Part shown: piece by piece, positions 17,815 to 25,654 of the stretch
How positions within the stretch are numbered: the first letter of the stretch is position 1
Layout: the number at the start of each line of letters is the position of its first letter
NCBI GenBank assembly: GCA_964610045.1
Contig: CAZSUN010000006.1
Coordinates: 1 to 64,000, forward strand
DNA: 64,000 nucleotides
From: JACCYX01 sp964610045
Lineage (GTDB): Bacteria > Chloroflexota > Chloroflexia > Thermomicrobiales > UBA6265
Direction of reading: 5' to 3'
Notes under the pieces: generated by a model
Database searches by the model: none
What the model saw: only the letters and a program-made list of their open reading frames with translations
Told to the model about the DNA's origin: nothing
Position numbers and translations under genes: made by a program

Positions 17815-18825
17815 ATGAGTATTGGCTCACGAACGGTCAATCGACGTTGCCTGACGTTGGCAGCAGCAGGCGGCCTGCTGCTGGCAGGACGCGGAGCGCC
17901 TGGCGCAGCCAGCCAGGAGTCGTCGCCATCGGCAGGCTGGAGCTTCACCGACGACCACGGCGTCACCGTGGAGCTTCCGGAGCTGCCCGCAAGAATTCTG
18001 GCGGATGTCAACGCGGCTGCTCCGCTCTGGGACTTCGGGATTCGTCCCCAGGGAGTCTTCGGCTGGAACGTATACGAGGACGGCACCTTCGGGGTTGCCG
18101 GCGGCAACGTCGATCCATCCCAGGTCACGACCACCGGCAACGTTTCCGAGCCGTTCCAGCTCGAACCCGCGATCGCCTTCGACCCTGACCTGATCGTGAC
18201 GATCACCTGGGCACCCGACGATCCGCTGGACTACTGGAGCATCGATGCGGACATCCTGCCCCAGGTGCAGGAGATCGCCCCAATAGCCGCGATCTCGGCG
18301 GTGGGCAGGGCAGACGTCAATACCCGCCGGTTCGCCGAACTCGCGTCGGCTCTGGGCGCCGATCTCACCGCGCCAGAACTCGTGGAAGCCAACTCCCGCT
18401 TTGAAACCGCCATCGAGGACCTGGCCGCCACGGCCTCGACACGCTCCGACCTCTCCGTCCTGTTCTTCTCCGCGGGGGCGGAAGGGTTGGTCGTGGCGAA
18501 CCCACCCTACTGGGCCGATCTCAACTTCTACCTGGAGAGTGGGGTCAACGCCATCCTCCCCGATACCGCGCCGGGCACATTCTGGCAGGAGTTGAGCCTG
18601 GAACAGGCGCTGACCTATCCATCGGACATCATCATGGCCTCTGAGCGTCCGGGCTCCTTCCAATTGGCGGAATTGCAGGAGAATCCCGTCTACTCGCAGC
18701 ATCCTGCTGTGAAGGCAGGTCAGGTTTATGGGTGGAACCAGGACTTCATCATGAGTTACCAGGGTATGTCCGATGCCATCGAGCACCTGGTCGCGGTGCT
18801 CGATGGCGCTCAGAAGGCCACCTGA
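17815..18825 (+). CDS. Iron/siderophore-type ABC transporter substrate-binding protein (copy 2)
   Basis: This 336-residue paralogue of the preceding protein shares the same frame of motifs: GWSFTDDHGVTVELPELPAR, NAAAPLWDFG, FDPDLIVTITW, DYWSIDAD, IAPIAAIS, RRFAELASALGADL, HPAVKAGQVYGWNQDF. The signal VNRRCLTLAAAGGLLLAG is twin-arginine-like and has no lipobox. AGGAG precedes the ATG at 17815. Differences lie mainly in surface loops, so the two copies may bind related but distinct chelates. It is the second gene of a five-gene operon ending with the double ATPase. Confidence 0.85.
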   Translation: MSIGSRTVNRRCLTLAAAGGLLLAGRGAPGAASQESSPSAGWSFTDDHGVTVELPELPARILADVNAAAPLWDFGIRPQGVFGWNVYEDGTFGVAGGNVDPSQVTTTGNVSEPFQLEPAIAFDPDLIVTITWAPDDPLDYWSIDADILPQVQEIAPIAAISAVGRADVNTRRFAELASALGADLTAPELVEANSRFETAIEDLAATASTRSDLSVLFFSAGAEGLVVANPPYWADLNFYLESGVNAILPDTAPGTFWQELSLEQALTYPSDIIMASERPGSFQLAELQENPVYSQHPAVKAGQVYGWNQDFIMSYQGMSDAIEHLVAVLDGAQKAT

Positions 18826-18878
18826 CGCCGTGAGTCCAAACATCCACATCCACCGGCGAAGCGCTCGGCAGGACTGCC

Positions 18879-19934
18879 ATGGCACGCGTTGACGCCATCG
18901 AACCGATGATTGCCGCCGGTGGAACCCGCTGGTGGCAACTTCGACTGAGCAAGCTGGCAGGACTGATCCTGCTGCTGGCTGCAGCGGTGATCGTCTCGTT
19001 GCTGAGCCTGAGGTTCGGCTCACTCTCGATTTCAACGAAGAATGCCGTCGACGCCATCTTCAACTACAACCCCGATGTCTACGAGCAAACCATCGTCCGG
19101 GAACTGCGTGTACCGCGGACGCTTATCGCCCTGAGTGTCGGGGCGGGACTCGCCGTCGCGGGCACCGTGATGCAGGCGGTGACGCGAAATCCTCTGGCGG
19201 ACCCTTCTATCCTGGGTGTCAGCCAGGGCGCGAGCCTGGCGGTCGCAATTTCCGTGACATATCTCGGTATGTCCAATCCCAACGAGTACGTCTGGATGTC
19301 GTTCGCTGGCGCATTGCTGGCGTCGCTCCTGGTGTTCATGGTGGGGAGCGCGGGTCACGGTGGCGCTTCCCCGGTCAAGCTCGCCCTGGCAGGGGTGGTG
19401 GTTTCCGCCATGCTCGGAGCCTGGAACAGCACGATTCTGCTCATGAACGAAGACACGATGGATCGGGTCAGGTTCTGGTTGGCGGGTTCGGTTGCAGGCC
19501 GTGAGCTCGACACACTTTGGGCAGTCGCGCCGTTCCTGTTCCTGGGTACCGGCGCCTGCCTGCTCCTCGGTCACCAACTCAATGTTCTCAGTATGGGTGA
19601 CGAAAGCGCTCGCGCGCTCGGCATGAATACGACCCGGATACGCGTCACCGCTTCGCTGCTGGTGATTTTCATCACCGGAGCATCCGTTTCGGTCGCGGGT
19701 CCGATCGGGTTTGTCGGGCTGGCGACGCCTCATATGGTTCGTGCCGTGATTGGCCCGGACAATCGGTGGGTGCTGGTGTATTCGCTCGTGGTCGGCGCGA
19801 TCCTGCTCACAGGGGCCGATGTTGCCGGTCGCATCGCCACCCGACCCTCGGAACTCCAGGTTGGTATCGTCACCGCGCTGGTTGGGGCGCCGTTCCTCGT
19901 GATGCTGGCTCGACGGACAAGGTTGGCGGACTAG
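18879..19934 (+). CDS. FecCD-family ABC permease (copy 1)
   Basis: The 351-residue integral membrane protein has the FecCD/BtuC fold with about ten helices. Recognisable family stretches are LRVPRTLIALSVGAGLAVAGTVMQAVTRNPLADPSILGVSQGAS near the N-terminus, RFWLAGSV in the middle, and the ATPase-coupling and C-terminal segment GPIGFVGLATPHMVRAVIGPDNR. It carries chelated iron, haem or cobalamin across the membrane with its binding protein and ATPase. AGGA precedes the ATG. Its stop is one base from the GTG start of the second permease, so the two are translationally coupled and probably form a heterodimer. Confidence 0.93.
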   Translation: MARVDAIEPMIAAGGTRWWQLRLSKLAGLILLLAAAVIVSLLSLRFGSLSISTKNAVDAIFNYNPDVYEQTIVRELRVPRTLIALSVGAGLAVAGTVMQAVTRNPLADPSILGVSQGASLAVAISVTYLGMSNPNEYVWMSFAGALLASLLVFMVGSAGHGGASPVKLALAGVVVSAMLGAWNSTILLMNEDTMDRVRFWLAGSVAGRELDTLWAVAPFLFLGTGACLLLGHQLNVLSMGDESARALGMNTTRIRVTASLLVIFITGASVSVAGPIGFVGLATPHMVRAVIGPDNRWVLVYSLVVGAILLTGADVAGRIATRPSELQVGIVTALVGAPFLVMLARRTRLAD

Positions 19935-19935
19935 C

Positions 19936-20997
19936 GTGGCAGCAGTTACCGAAACCACCATCTTCACTTCACGACCGGGTCACCGGACCATTCGGTTCGG
20001 GTCCATTGCGGTGCGCGTCAACCTGCGCGCCATTGCGTTCTCAGTGATCGCCCTGGCAGTGCTGGCCCTGCTGATGATCTGGGCAATTACCCTTGGTGCG
20101 TTCTCGATCCCGTTTCCGGATGTCGTCAAGGCGTTGGCCGGCAACGGCACGGATGACACCGAAATGGTGGTGCGGACCCTGCGGCTGCCGCGTATTCTGG
20201 TCGCCGTGTTCTGTGGCGCGGCGCTGGCGATGTCCGGCGCGATCTTCCAGGGTATCTCCCGGAACCCGCTCGTTTCTCCCGACATCATCGGAATCGACTC
20301 GGGCGCCACGCTGTTCGCGCTGGTGGTCATGATCATCGGGGTCGGCGATGTCGGCGTACCCCTGGCGGCGTTCCTCGGTGCTGTCCTGACCGCGTTCACG
20401 ATCTACTCGCTATCCTGGAAGAACGGCATCTCCATGAACCGCCTGATCCTCGTCGGGATCGGGGTTGGGGCAGTGGTTGACGCCGGCTCGACCTACATGA
20501 CCGTGAAATTTCCGATCGAGATCACGCGACCTGCAATCGTCTGGTCGATGGGGTCGTTCTATGCAGTCAATTGGGACGATGTCGTGTTGCTCGGCGGTGC
20601 TGTTGCGATTCTCGGGCCACTCGCAATCATCCTGATGGAATCGCTGCGCACCATGCAACTCGGCGATATCGTCACCCGTAGCCTGGGTATCCGGCTTGAG
20701 CAGACACGCCTCTCCCTTATCGTGATCGGTTGCGCGCTGGCGGCCGTCTGCGTGTCCCTGGCGGGACCAATCGGGTTTGTCGCCCTGATCGTTCCGCATA
20801 TGGCCAGGATGCTGCTGGGAGCCCCTTCGGCGAGTGTGCTCGTTTTCACGGCAATCCTGGGAGCAATTCTGATGCTGATATCCGATACTGTAGCTCAGCA
20901 TTTGCTGCCGGTGACGCTGCCGGTCGGCGTGGTCACCGGAGCAGTCGGTGCACCGTACTTCCTGTTCCTGCTCTACCGCACCAACATCCGCTCGTAA
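19936..20997 (+). CDS. FecCD-family ABC permease (copy 2)
   Basis: A second FecCD permease of 353 residues starting at a GTG immediately after the previous stop. Family stretches include TLRLPRILVAVFCGAALAMSGAIFQGISRNPLVSPDIIGIDSGA, VWSMGSFYAVNWDDV and GPIGFVALIVPHMARMLLG. The N-terminal 30 residues before the first helix are polar. With copy 1 it would form the asymmetric translocation pore seen in FepDG-type importers. The following ATPase gene starts 20 bases later after AGGAG. Confidence 0.93.
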   Translation: MAAVTETTIFTSRPGHRTIRFGSIAVRVNLRAIAFSVIALAVLALLMIWAITLGAFSIPFPDVVKALAGNGTDDTEMVVRTLRLPRILVAVFCGAALAMSGAIFQGISRNPLVSPDIIGIDSGATLFALVVMIIGVGDVGVPLAAFLGAVLTAFTIYSLSWKNGISMNRLILVGIGVGAVVDAGSTYMTVKFPIEITRPAIVWSMGSFYAVNWDDVVLLGGAVAILGPLAIILMESLRTMQLGDIVTRSLGIRLEQTRLSLIVIGCALAAVCVSLAGPIGFVALIVPHMARMLLGAPSASVLVFTAILGAILMLISDTVAQHLLPVTLPVGVVTGAVGAPYFLFLLYRTNIRS

Positions 20998-21017
20998 TCG
21001 AGGAGCCCGCAACGCCC

Positions 21018-22670
21018 ATGTTCCAGCTTCGCGCCGATGCTGTATCACTGGCCTACGATGCTCGTCCCGTCGTGCATGACTTCTCGCTCGACATCGAGGA
21101 AGGGAAAGTAACGACCATCATCGGGCCGAACGGGTGCGGCAAGTCCACCGTACTTCGGTCGATGGCTCGCCTGCTGCGTCCAACCAACGGTGCGGTCTAC
21201 CTGGACGGCGCCGCGATTCACACCATGCCGTCCCGTGATGTCGCGAAACGGATCGGCCTCCTGTCGCAGACAGCCCAGGTGCCGGAAGGCGTAACCGTCG
21301 AGGATCTCGTCCATCGGGGCCGTTACCCGCACCAGGCGTTCCTCCAGCCGCCGTCCCGGCAGGACACGATCGCCGTCCACAAGGCCATCGATCTCGCTGG
21401 AATGGGCGATCTCCGCCTTCGCGCGGTCAACGAGCTCTCGGGAGGCCAGCGCCAGCGTGCCTGGATCGCGATGGCACTGGCCCAGGAGACGCCGATTCTT
21501 CTCCTCGACGAGCCAACAACCTACCTCGATCTCGCCCACCAACTCGAAGTCATGGAGCTGGTCGAACGACTCAATCGTGAAGAGGGCCGCACCATCGTGA
21601 TGGTTCTGCACGACATCAACGAAGCCGCCAGGGTCAGCCACCGGATTGTGGCGATGCGGGAAGGCCGGATCATCGGCGACGGGTCCCCTGCGGAAGTCCT
21701 GACCCCGGAACTGCTCTCGCGATTGTTTGGTGTCGAGTGCGACGTTATCGCGACCGAATCGCAAGACCAGACCCGCGGGTACTGCATGCCACGCTCGATG
21801 GCTGGCTGCGAATGTCTCGAACGCAAGGGAACGAAACAGGGCTTTGAGATCGATCGGGTCGCCACCGGGTACGGGAAGTCGATCATTTCCAGCGATCTGT
21901 CCATGACGATCCCGGGTGGAAAGATCACCGCCCTCGTCGGTCCGAACGCCTGCGGCAAGTCGACCCTGATGCGCACCTGCGCCAGGCTCCAGAAAATGGG
22001 AGCCGGCACGATTCACCTCGATGGTCGCAGCATTGGGTCAGGCTCGCACAAGGAACTGGCACGACGGCTCGCCTTGTTGAGCCAGGATCCGAGCGTGCCG
22101 GGTGACATCCTGGTTGAGGACCTCGTGCTCGCCGGGCGCAATCCCCATCAGGGATTCCTGCGCCGATGGTCTGCCGATGACGAAGCGATCGTCAACTGGG
22201 CGATCGAGACCTGCGGGATCGCCGAGTTCAGGTTCCGGCCACTTGGCTCATTGTCCGGTGGCCAGCGTCAACGGGCCTGGATCGCCATGTCACTGGTGCA
22301 GGACACGGACGTGCTTTTACTCGACGAACCGACGACGTTCCTCGACATCGCCTCGCAGGTGTCCCTCCTCGATATCATCTGGAAGCTCAACCGGGAACAA
22401 GGGAAGACGGTGGTGATGGTTATTCACGACATCAACCTTGCCGCCAGGTATGCCGACCACATCATCGCCATGCGCGATGGCAAGGTGATCGCCCAGGGAA
22501 CGCCCACCACGGTCGTGACCTGCCCGCTGATGCGCATGATTTTCGATATCGAATCCGATGTGTTGCGACATCCCGAACTAGGTACACCGCTCATGATTCC
22601 GCTCCGGACAGCCAGCTCCGGGCAACTGCCACCGGCGATGGGTTCGCCGGTGGCAGTTGCTGCCGGCTAA
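21018..22670 (+). CDS. Double FecE-type ABC ATPase (two nucleotide-binding domains fused)
   Basis: A single 550-residue chain carries two complete ATPase domains of the FecE/FepC type. Domain 1 (about 1-250) has GPNGCGKS at 36-43, LSGGQ at 140-144, ILLLDEP at 160-166 and the switch His198. Domain 2 (about 275-530) has GPNACGKS at 308-315, LSGGQ at 412-416, VLLLDEP at 432-438 and His470. The linker has a small cysteine group, YCMPRSMAGCEC (255-266). FecE-type ATPases are normally single-domain homodimers, so this fusion mirrors the duplicated permeases and binding proteins. AGGAG precedes ATG 21018. The last coding bases form a 17-bp hairpin, and the stop overlaps the end of aspS by four bases. 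Confidence 0.93.
   Translation: MFQLRADAVSLAYDARPVVHDFSLDIEEGKVTTIIGPNGCGKSTVLRSMARLLRPTNGAVYLDGAAIHTMPSRDVAKRIGLLSQTAQVPEGVTVEDLVHRGRYPHQAFLQPPSRQDTIAVHKAIDLAGMGDLRLRAVNELSGGQRQRAWIAMALAQETPILLLDEPTTYLDLAHQLEVMELVERLNREEGRTIVMVLHDINEAARVSHRIVAMREGRIIGDGSPAEVLTPELLSRLFGVECDVIATESQDQTRGYCMPRSMAGCECLERKGTKQGFEIDRVATGYGKSIISSDLSMTIPGGKITALVGPNACGKSTLMRTCARLQKMGAGTIHLDGRSIGSGSHKELARRLALLSQDPSVPGDILVEDLVLAGRNPHQGFLRRWSADDEAIVNWAIETCGIAEFRFRPLGSLSGGQRQRAWIAMSLVQDTDVLLLDEPTTFLDIASQVSLLDIIWKLNREQGKTVVMVIHDINLAARYADHIIAMRDGKVIAQGTPTTVVTCPLMRMIFDIESDVLRHPELGTPLMIPLRTASSGQLPPAMGSPVAVAAG
22622..22660. terminator. 17-bp hairpin inside the 3' end of the double ATPase gene
   Basis: Bases 22622-22638 and 22644-22660 are perfect complements around a five-base loop. 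The hairpin encodes part of the protein tail (QLPPAMGSPVAVA) and lies just before convergent stops, so it could act for both transcripts. There is no T-run, so an RNA-protecting or bidirectional attenuating role is as likely as classic termination. Confidence 0.6.
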
Positions 22671-24004
22671 GGCGTCAGACGCTGCATGTCGCGGGGAAAG
22701 AGCGTCGTCTCGCGGACATTCGCAATTCCGAGGAGCCGGGCGACGAACCGTTCCAAACCAAGTGCGAATCCACCATGCGGTGGCATGCCGTACCGAAATG
22801 CGTCGAGGTAGCCTTCGAACCCGGCTGTCTCGATCCCGCGCGAAGTGAGCGCAGCGAGATAGTCGTCATACCGGTGAAGTCGCTGACCGCCCGTGACGAT
22901 CTCCAGTCCCCGGAAGAGGAGGTCGAAACTGTTCGACCATGCCGGACGCGCCGGATCGGGATGGGTGTAGAATGGCCGCTTCGCCATCGGATAGCCCGTC
23001 ACGAAAAGCCAGTCGGAACCATGCTCCCGAATCGCCCACTCACCCAACCATCGCTCGTGAGCCGGGGCGAGATCGGGTTCCTCCCGAACGTCCTCACCCG
23101 TCTGCCGGGAAATCATCTCGAGGGCGTCGGCGAAATGCACGTGAGGAATCCGGTGCGGAACCTCGGGGACTTCGAACCCTGGCAGCGACCGGTGCAGATC
23201 CAGTGCGGCAACGGTTCCGACCATTCCGGCGATGGCCGTTCGCACCATGCCCATCACCGTGAAGTGATCATCGATAAACCCCATCTCGGCGTCGAGTGAC
23301 TGGTACTGGCTCAGGTGCCGGACGGTGTCGTGCGGTTCAGCCCGGAACGCCGGTGCCGTTTCGAAGACTCGTTCGAGCGCACCCACCATGATCTGCTTGT
23401 AGAGTTGGGGGCTTTGGGCGAGGAATGCCGGTCGCCCGAAGTAATCAAGCTCGAAGACATTCGCACCACCTTCCGGCGTGGTGCCGATGATCTTGGGTGT
23501 CGAGATTTCGACGAACCGCTCTGCCCGGAGTGAGGATCGGAATCCCTGGACTGAGGCTGCGGCGATCTGCTGGACGGCTGCCCTGGCCGGGTGTCGGAGA
23601 GAGACGGCCGCCACGTCGAGCTGGGTTGGTAGCTGGGCTGTGAGGTGAGGCCGGAATATCTCGATCGGCGGCTCTGTCACCGGCTCGGAGATGACCTCGA
23701 GGCCCATCGCTTGAACTTCGACCCCTTCGGGTGCCTGCGGTTTGACAACGACCGTCCCTGTGAGTGACAGCACCGTTTCGTGCGGCAAGGACTCGATGAT
23801 CGCCCGCATGGCGGAATCATCGACGACAACCTGGGCGATTCCGGACGCATCGCGAAGGAGGAGAAAGCAGACGGCTTTCAACGCCCTGCGGTGGTGGAGC
23901 CAGCCCTTGAGCGTGACGGTGTTACCGGGAAGACCGGAAAGCTCTGACGCCCAGGTTCGTTCAGCCTGGGCCACTCCGAGGAAGGGAAGAAGCGGTGTGG
24001 TCAC
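22667..24004 (-). CDS. aspS: Aspartyl-tRNA synthetase, archaeal type
   Basis: The 445-residue class II synthetase has an N-terminal OB-fold anticodon domain (VTLKGWLHHRRALKAVCFLLLRD). Its catalytic core shows TPKIIGTTPEGGANVFELDYFGRPAFLAQSPQLYKQ, motif 2 FRAEPHDTVRHLSQYQSLDAEM and motif 3 GGFALGLERFVARLLGI. It lacks the GAD insertion of ordinary bacterial AspRS and is about 150 residues shorter, so it is the archaeal-like AspRS that often also charges tRNA-Asn for GatCAB; that second role is not proven here. The start is a GTG at 24004 with GGAGG upstream. It is controlled by a T-box leader. Confidence 0.92.
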   Translation of the reverse strand: MTTPLLPFLGVAQAERTWASELSGLPGNTVTLKGWLHHRRALKAVCFLLLRDASGIAQVVVDDSAMRAIIESLPHETVLSLTGTVVVKPQAPEGVEVQAMGLEVISEPVTEPPIEIFRPHLTAQLPTQLDVAAVSLRHPARAAVQQIAAASVQGFRSSLRAERFVEISTPKIIGTTPEGGANVFELDYFGRPAFLAQSPQLYKQIMVGALERVFETAPAFRAEPHDTVRHLSQYQSLDAEMGFIDDHFTVMGMVRTAIAGMVGTVAALDLHRSLPGFEVPEVPHRIPHVHFADALEMISRQTGEDVREEPDLAPAHERWLGEWAIREHGSDWLFVTGYPMAKRPFYTHPDPARPAWSNSFDLLFRGLEIVTGGQRLHRYDDYLAALTSRGIETAGFEGYLDAFRYGMPPHGGFALGLERFVARLLGIANVRETTLFPRDMQRLTP

Positions 24005-24026
24005 GGTGTGGCCTCCATTGATGGGG

Positions 24027-24275
24027 AACACAACGCCCCCACCGTCTTGCGGACGAGGGGGGCTTCCCGTGGTACCACCGCGTTTCGCCGGGTTTATGTA
24101 CCCAGCCTTCGGAGCCCGGTATCGGGGGCTGGCCGCCTCGGCCTTCGCAGCCACCGATGGATGGCTGGTTCTGCCGGGCACTCGGGAGGGTCTTCACCGG
24201 TCGATCTTGTCCGCGCTTGCACCGTGCCGCGGCTCGCTGTGCTCGATCGGATCCGGGTACTCGTCTCCGTCACCG
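24027..24275 (-). promoter_or_regulatory. T-box riboswitch of aspS (Asp specifier)
   Basis: Reading the minus strand, the leader has the AGTA S-turn element (24258-24261) and the distal Stem I pattern AGCGAGCCG...GGTGCAAGC. The 3' GAA and CCTCCCGAG elements follow. The antiterminator core is GGTGGTACCACGG, with the UGGU bulge at about 24074-24077. A terminator stem GCCCCC..GGGGGC follows, ending at 24035, with a GTTGTGTT tract. GAC, an Asp codon, sits at 24200-24202 in the specifier loop, placed as the TGG of the Trp T-box is. UGGU pairs with tRNA-Asp G73 only by wobble, a caveat. Confidence 0.82.
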
Positions 24276-24355
24276 TGTTGCCGACGACTATACGCCGGTC
24301 CCCGGCCGAATGTCACTGAACCTGGATGGGACACCACTCAAAACGTTGCCCGCAA

Positions 24356-24384
24356 TTGACGACCCGAACACCGTGTGATATCGT
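24356..24384 (+). promoter_or_regulatory. Promoter of the lacI-type gene
   Basis: TTGACG (24356-24361) and TATCGT (24379-24384) are separated by 17 bases. The expected start near 24391 falls at the first LacI-type operator. The same TATCGT -10 box occurs in the trp promoter. Confidence 0.55.
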
Positions 24385-24393
24385 GCAGAAACA

Positions 24394-24407
24394 TGACAAC
24401 GTTTCCA
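24394..24407 (+). promoter_or_regulatory. LacI-family operator candidate (O1)
   Basis: TGACAACGTTTCCA has the central CG and the TGNAAN-CG-NTTNCA-like layout of LacI/GalR operators. It overlaps the predicted transcription start of the lacI-type gene, where binding would block initiation. Confidence 0.5.
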
Positions 24408-24458
24408 CATCATAGATGAACTGACGGCAATCTTCGTCGGGGTTTCCGGACAATCGCC

Positions 24459-24472
24459 TGCAAGCGTTTGCA
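24459..24472 (+). promoter_or_regulatory. LacI-family operator candidate (O2)
   Basis: TGCAAGCGTTTGCA is a near-perfect palindrome with central CG and matches the LacI/GalR consensus closely. It lies 27 bases before the GTG start of the regulator gene, 65 bases from the first operator, a spacing that would allow looping. Confidence 0.65.
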
Positions 24473-24498
24473 GCCGTGTGTCGTACTCGAGGGCGCCA

Positions 24499-25527
24499 GT
24501 GAGCCAGAACCGTCAAGGTGAACGCGTCACCATCGTGGACGTCGCCCGCGAAGCGAATGTCTCGTTCGCGACCGTGTCCCGTGTCGTCAACGGGAAGGGT
24601 TACGTCAGCGCCCAGACTCGCGAGCGGGTCATGCAAGCCATGACCCGCATTGGCTATACCGTCAACCGGCAGGCCAGGGTGCTCGCCGGGGGCCGTACCC
24701 AGGTCATCGGATTACTGGTGCGGGATCTCGATACCAGCTACATCGGGGAAATCCTGAAGGGAATCGAGGAGGTGCTGGCGGCGGCATCGTACGACCTGAT
24801 GCTCTACACCACCCACCACCGCCGTACAAGGGAATCCGTGTTCGTGAACTCATTGGCCAATGGCATGACCGATGGTCTGCTCATGATCCTGCCGCTCGCG
24901 CCGGAAGCCTATGTCGATTCGATCCGCCGCCGCGGGATCCCGTTCGTCCTGATCGATCACGAGGGTTTCGATGCCCATACACCGTCGGTCAGTGCGGCCA
25001 ACCGACAGGGTGCCCGAGCGGCAATCCAGCATCTGGTGGAACTTGGCCATCGCCGGATCGCTGTCATCACCGGCAACCTCGATATGGACTCGGCGCGACA
25101 ACGCCTGGCTGGCTGTGAAGCGCAACTTGCCGAATCCGGGCTCGAACTCCCCGAGGACCTCCGTAAACGCGGGGATTTTCATAGGCCACTCGGCTACCAA
25201 TTGACCCATGAGCTGCTCCGGCTGCCCGATCCACCGACCGCGATCGTCACCGGGAACGATGTCAGTGCATTCGGCGCCCTCGACGCCATCCGCAACGCAG
25301 GATTGGCCACACCCACCGACATCTCCGTTGTTGGATTCGACGACATTCCTGACGCGAAATGGGCGCATCCGCCTCTGACCACCGTTCATCAGCCGATGCG
25401 GGAAATGGGCAAGGTCGCCACCAGGATGTTGCTCGACGCCATCAACGATGCGGAAAACTCCGGGGGCAAAGTGGAACTCCCAGCGGACCTCGTGGTCCGG
25501 GAATCGACTGCCCCACCCACCACCTGA
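24499..25527 (+). CDS. LacI-family transcriptional regulator
   Basis: The 342-residue protein has the LacI helix-turn-helix and hinge (VTIVDVAREANVSFATVSRVVNGKGYVSAQTRERV) and a periplasmic-binding-protein-like ligand domain (VIGLLVRDLDTSYIGEILKGIE, GHRRIAVITGNLD, TAIVTGNDVSAFGALDAI, VVGFDDIPDAKWAHPPLTTV). It most likely represses the adjoining sugar importer and itself until a sugar binds. The GTG at 24499 has GAGGG seven bases upstream; a GTG at 24478 has no site and overlaps O2. Two operators precede it. The binding-protein gene starts 127 bases downstream. Confidence 0.92.
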   Translation: MSQNRQGERVTIVDVAREANVSFATVSRVVNGKGYVSAQTRERVMQAMTRIGYTVNRQARVLAGGRTQVIGLLVRDLDTSYIGEILKGIEEVLAAASYDLMLYTTHHRRTRESVFVNSLANGMTDGLLMILPLAPEAYVDSIRRRGIPFVLIDHEGFDAHTPSVSAANRQGARAAIQHLVELGHRRIAVITGNLDMDSARQRLAGCEAQLAESGLELPEDLRKRGDFHRPLGYQLTHELLRLPDPPTAIVTGNDVSAFGALDAIRNAGLATPTDISVVGFDDIPDAKWAHPPLTTVHQPMREMGKVATRMLLDAINDAENSGGKVELPADLVVRESTAPPTT

Positions 25528-25654
25528 TCAAACGCAGACCGGGACCCTGCCTGTTCGCCACTTCGTGAGGAGATGCCAGGAACGCAAGAACCAATACCCA
25601 ACCTGTCGATTTGGAACGACATTCCGTCGTTCGCCCATCGCAAGGAGACACTCC

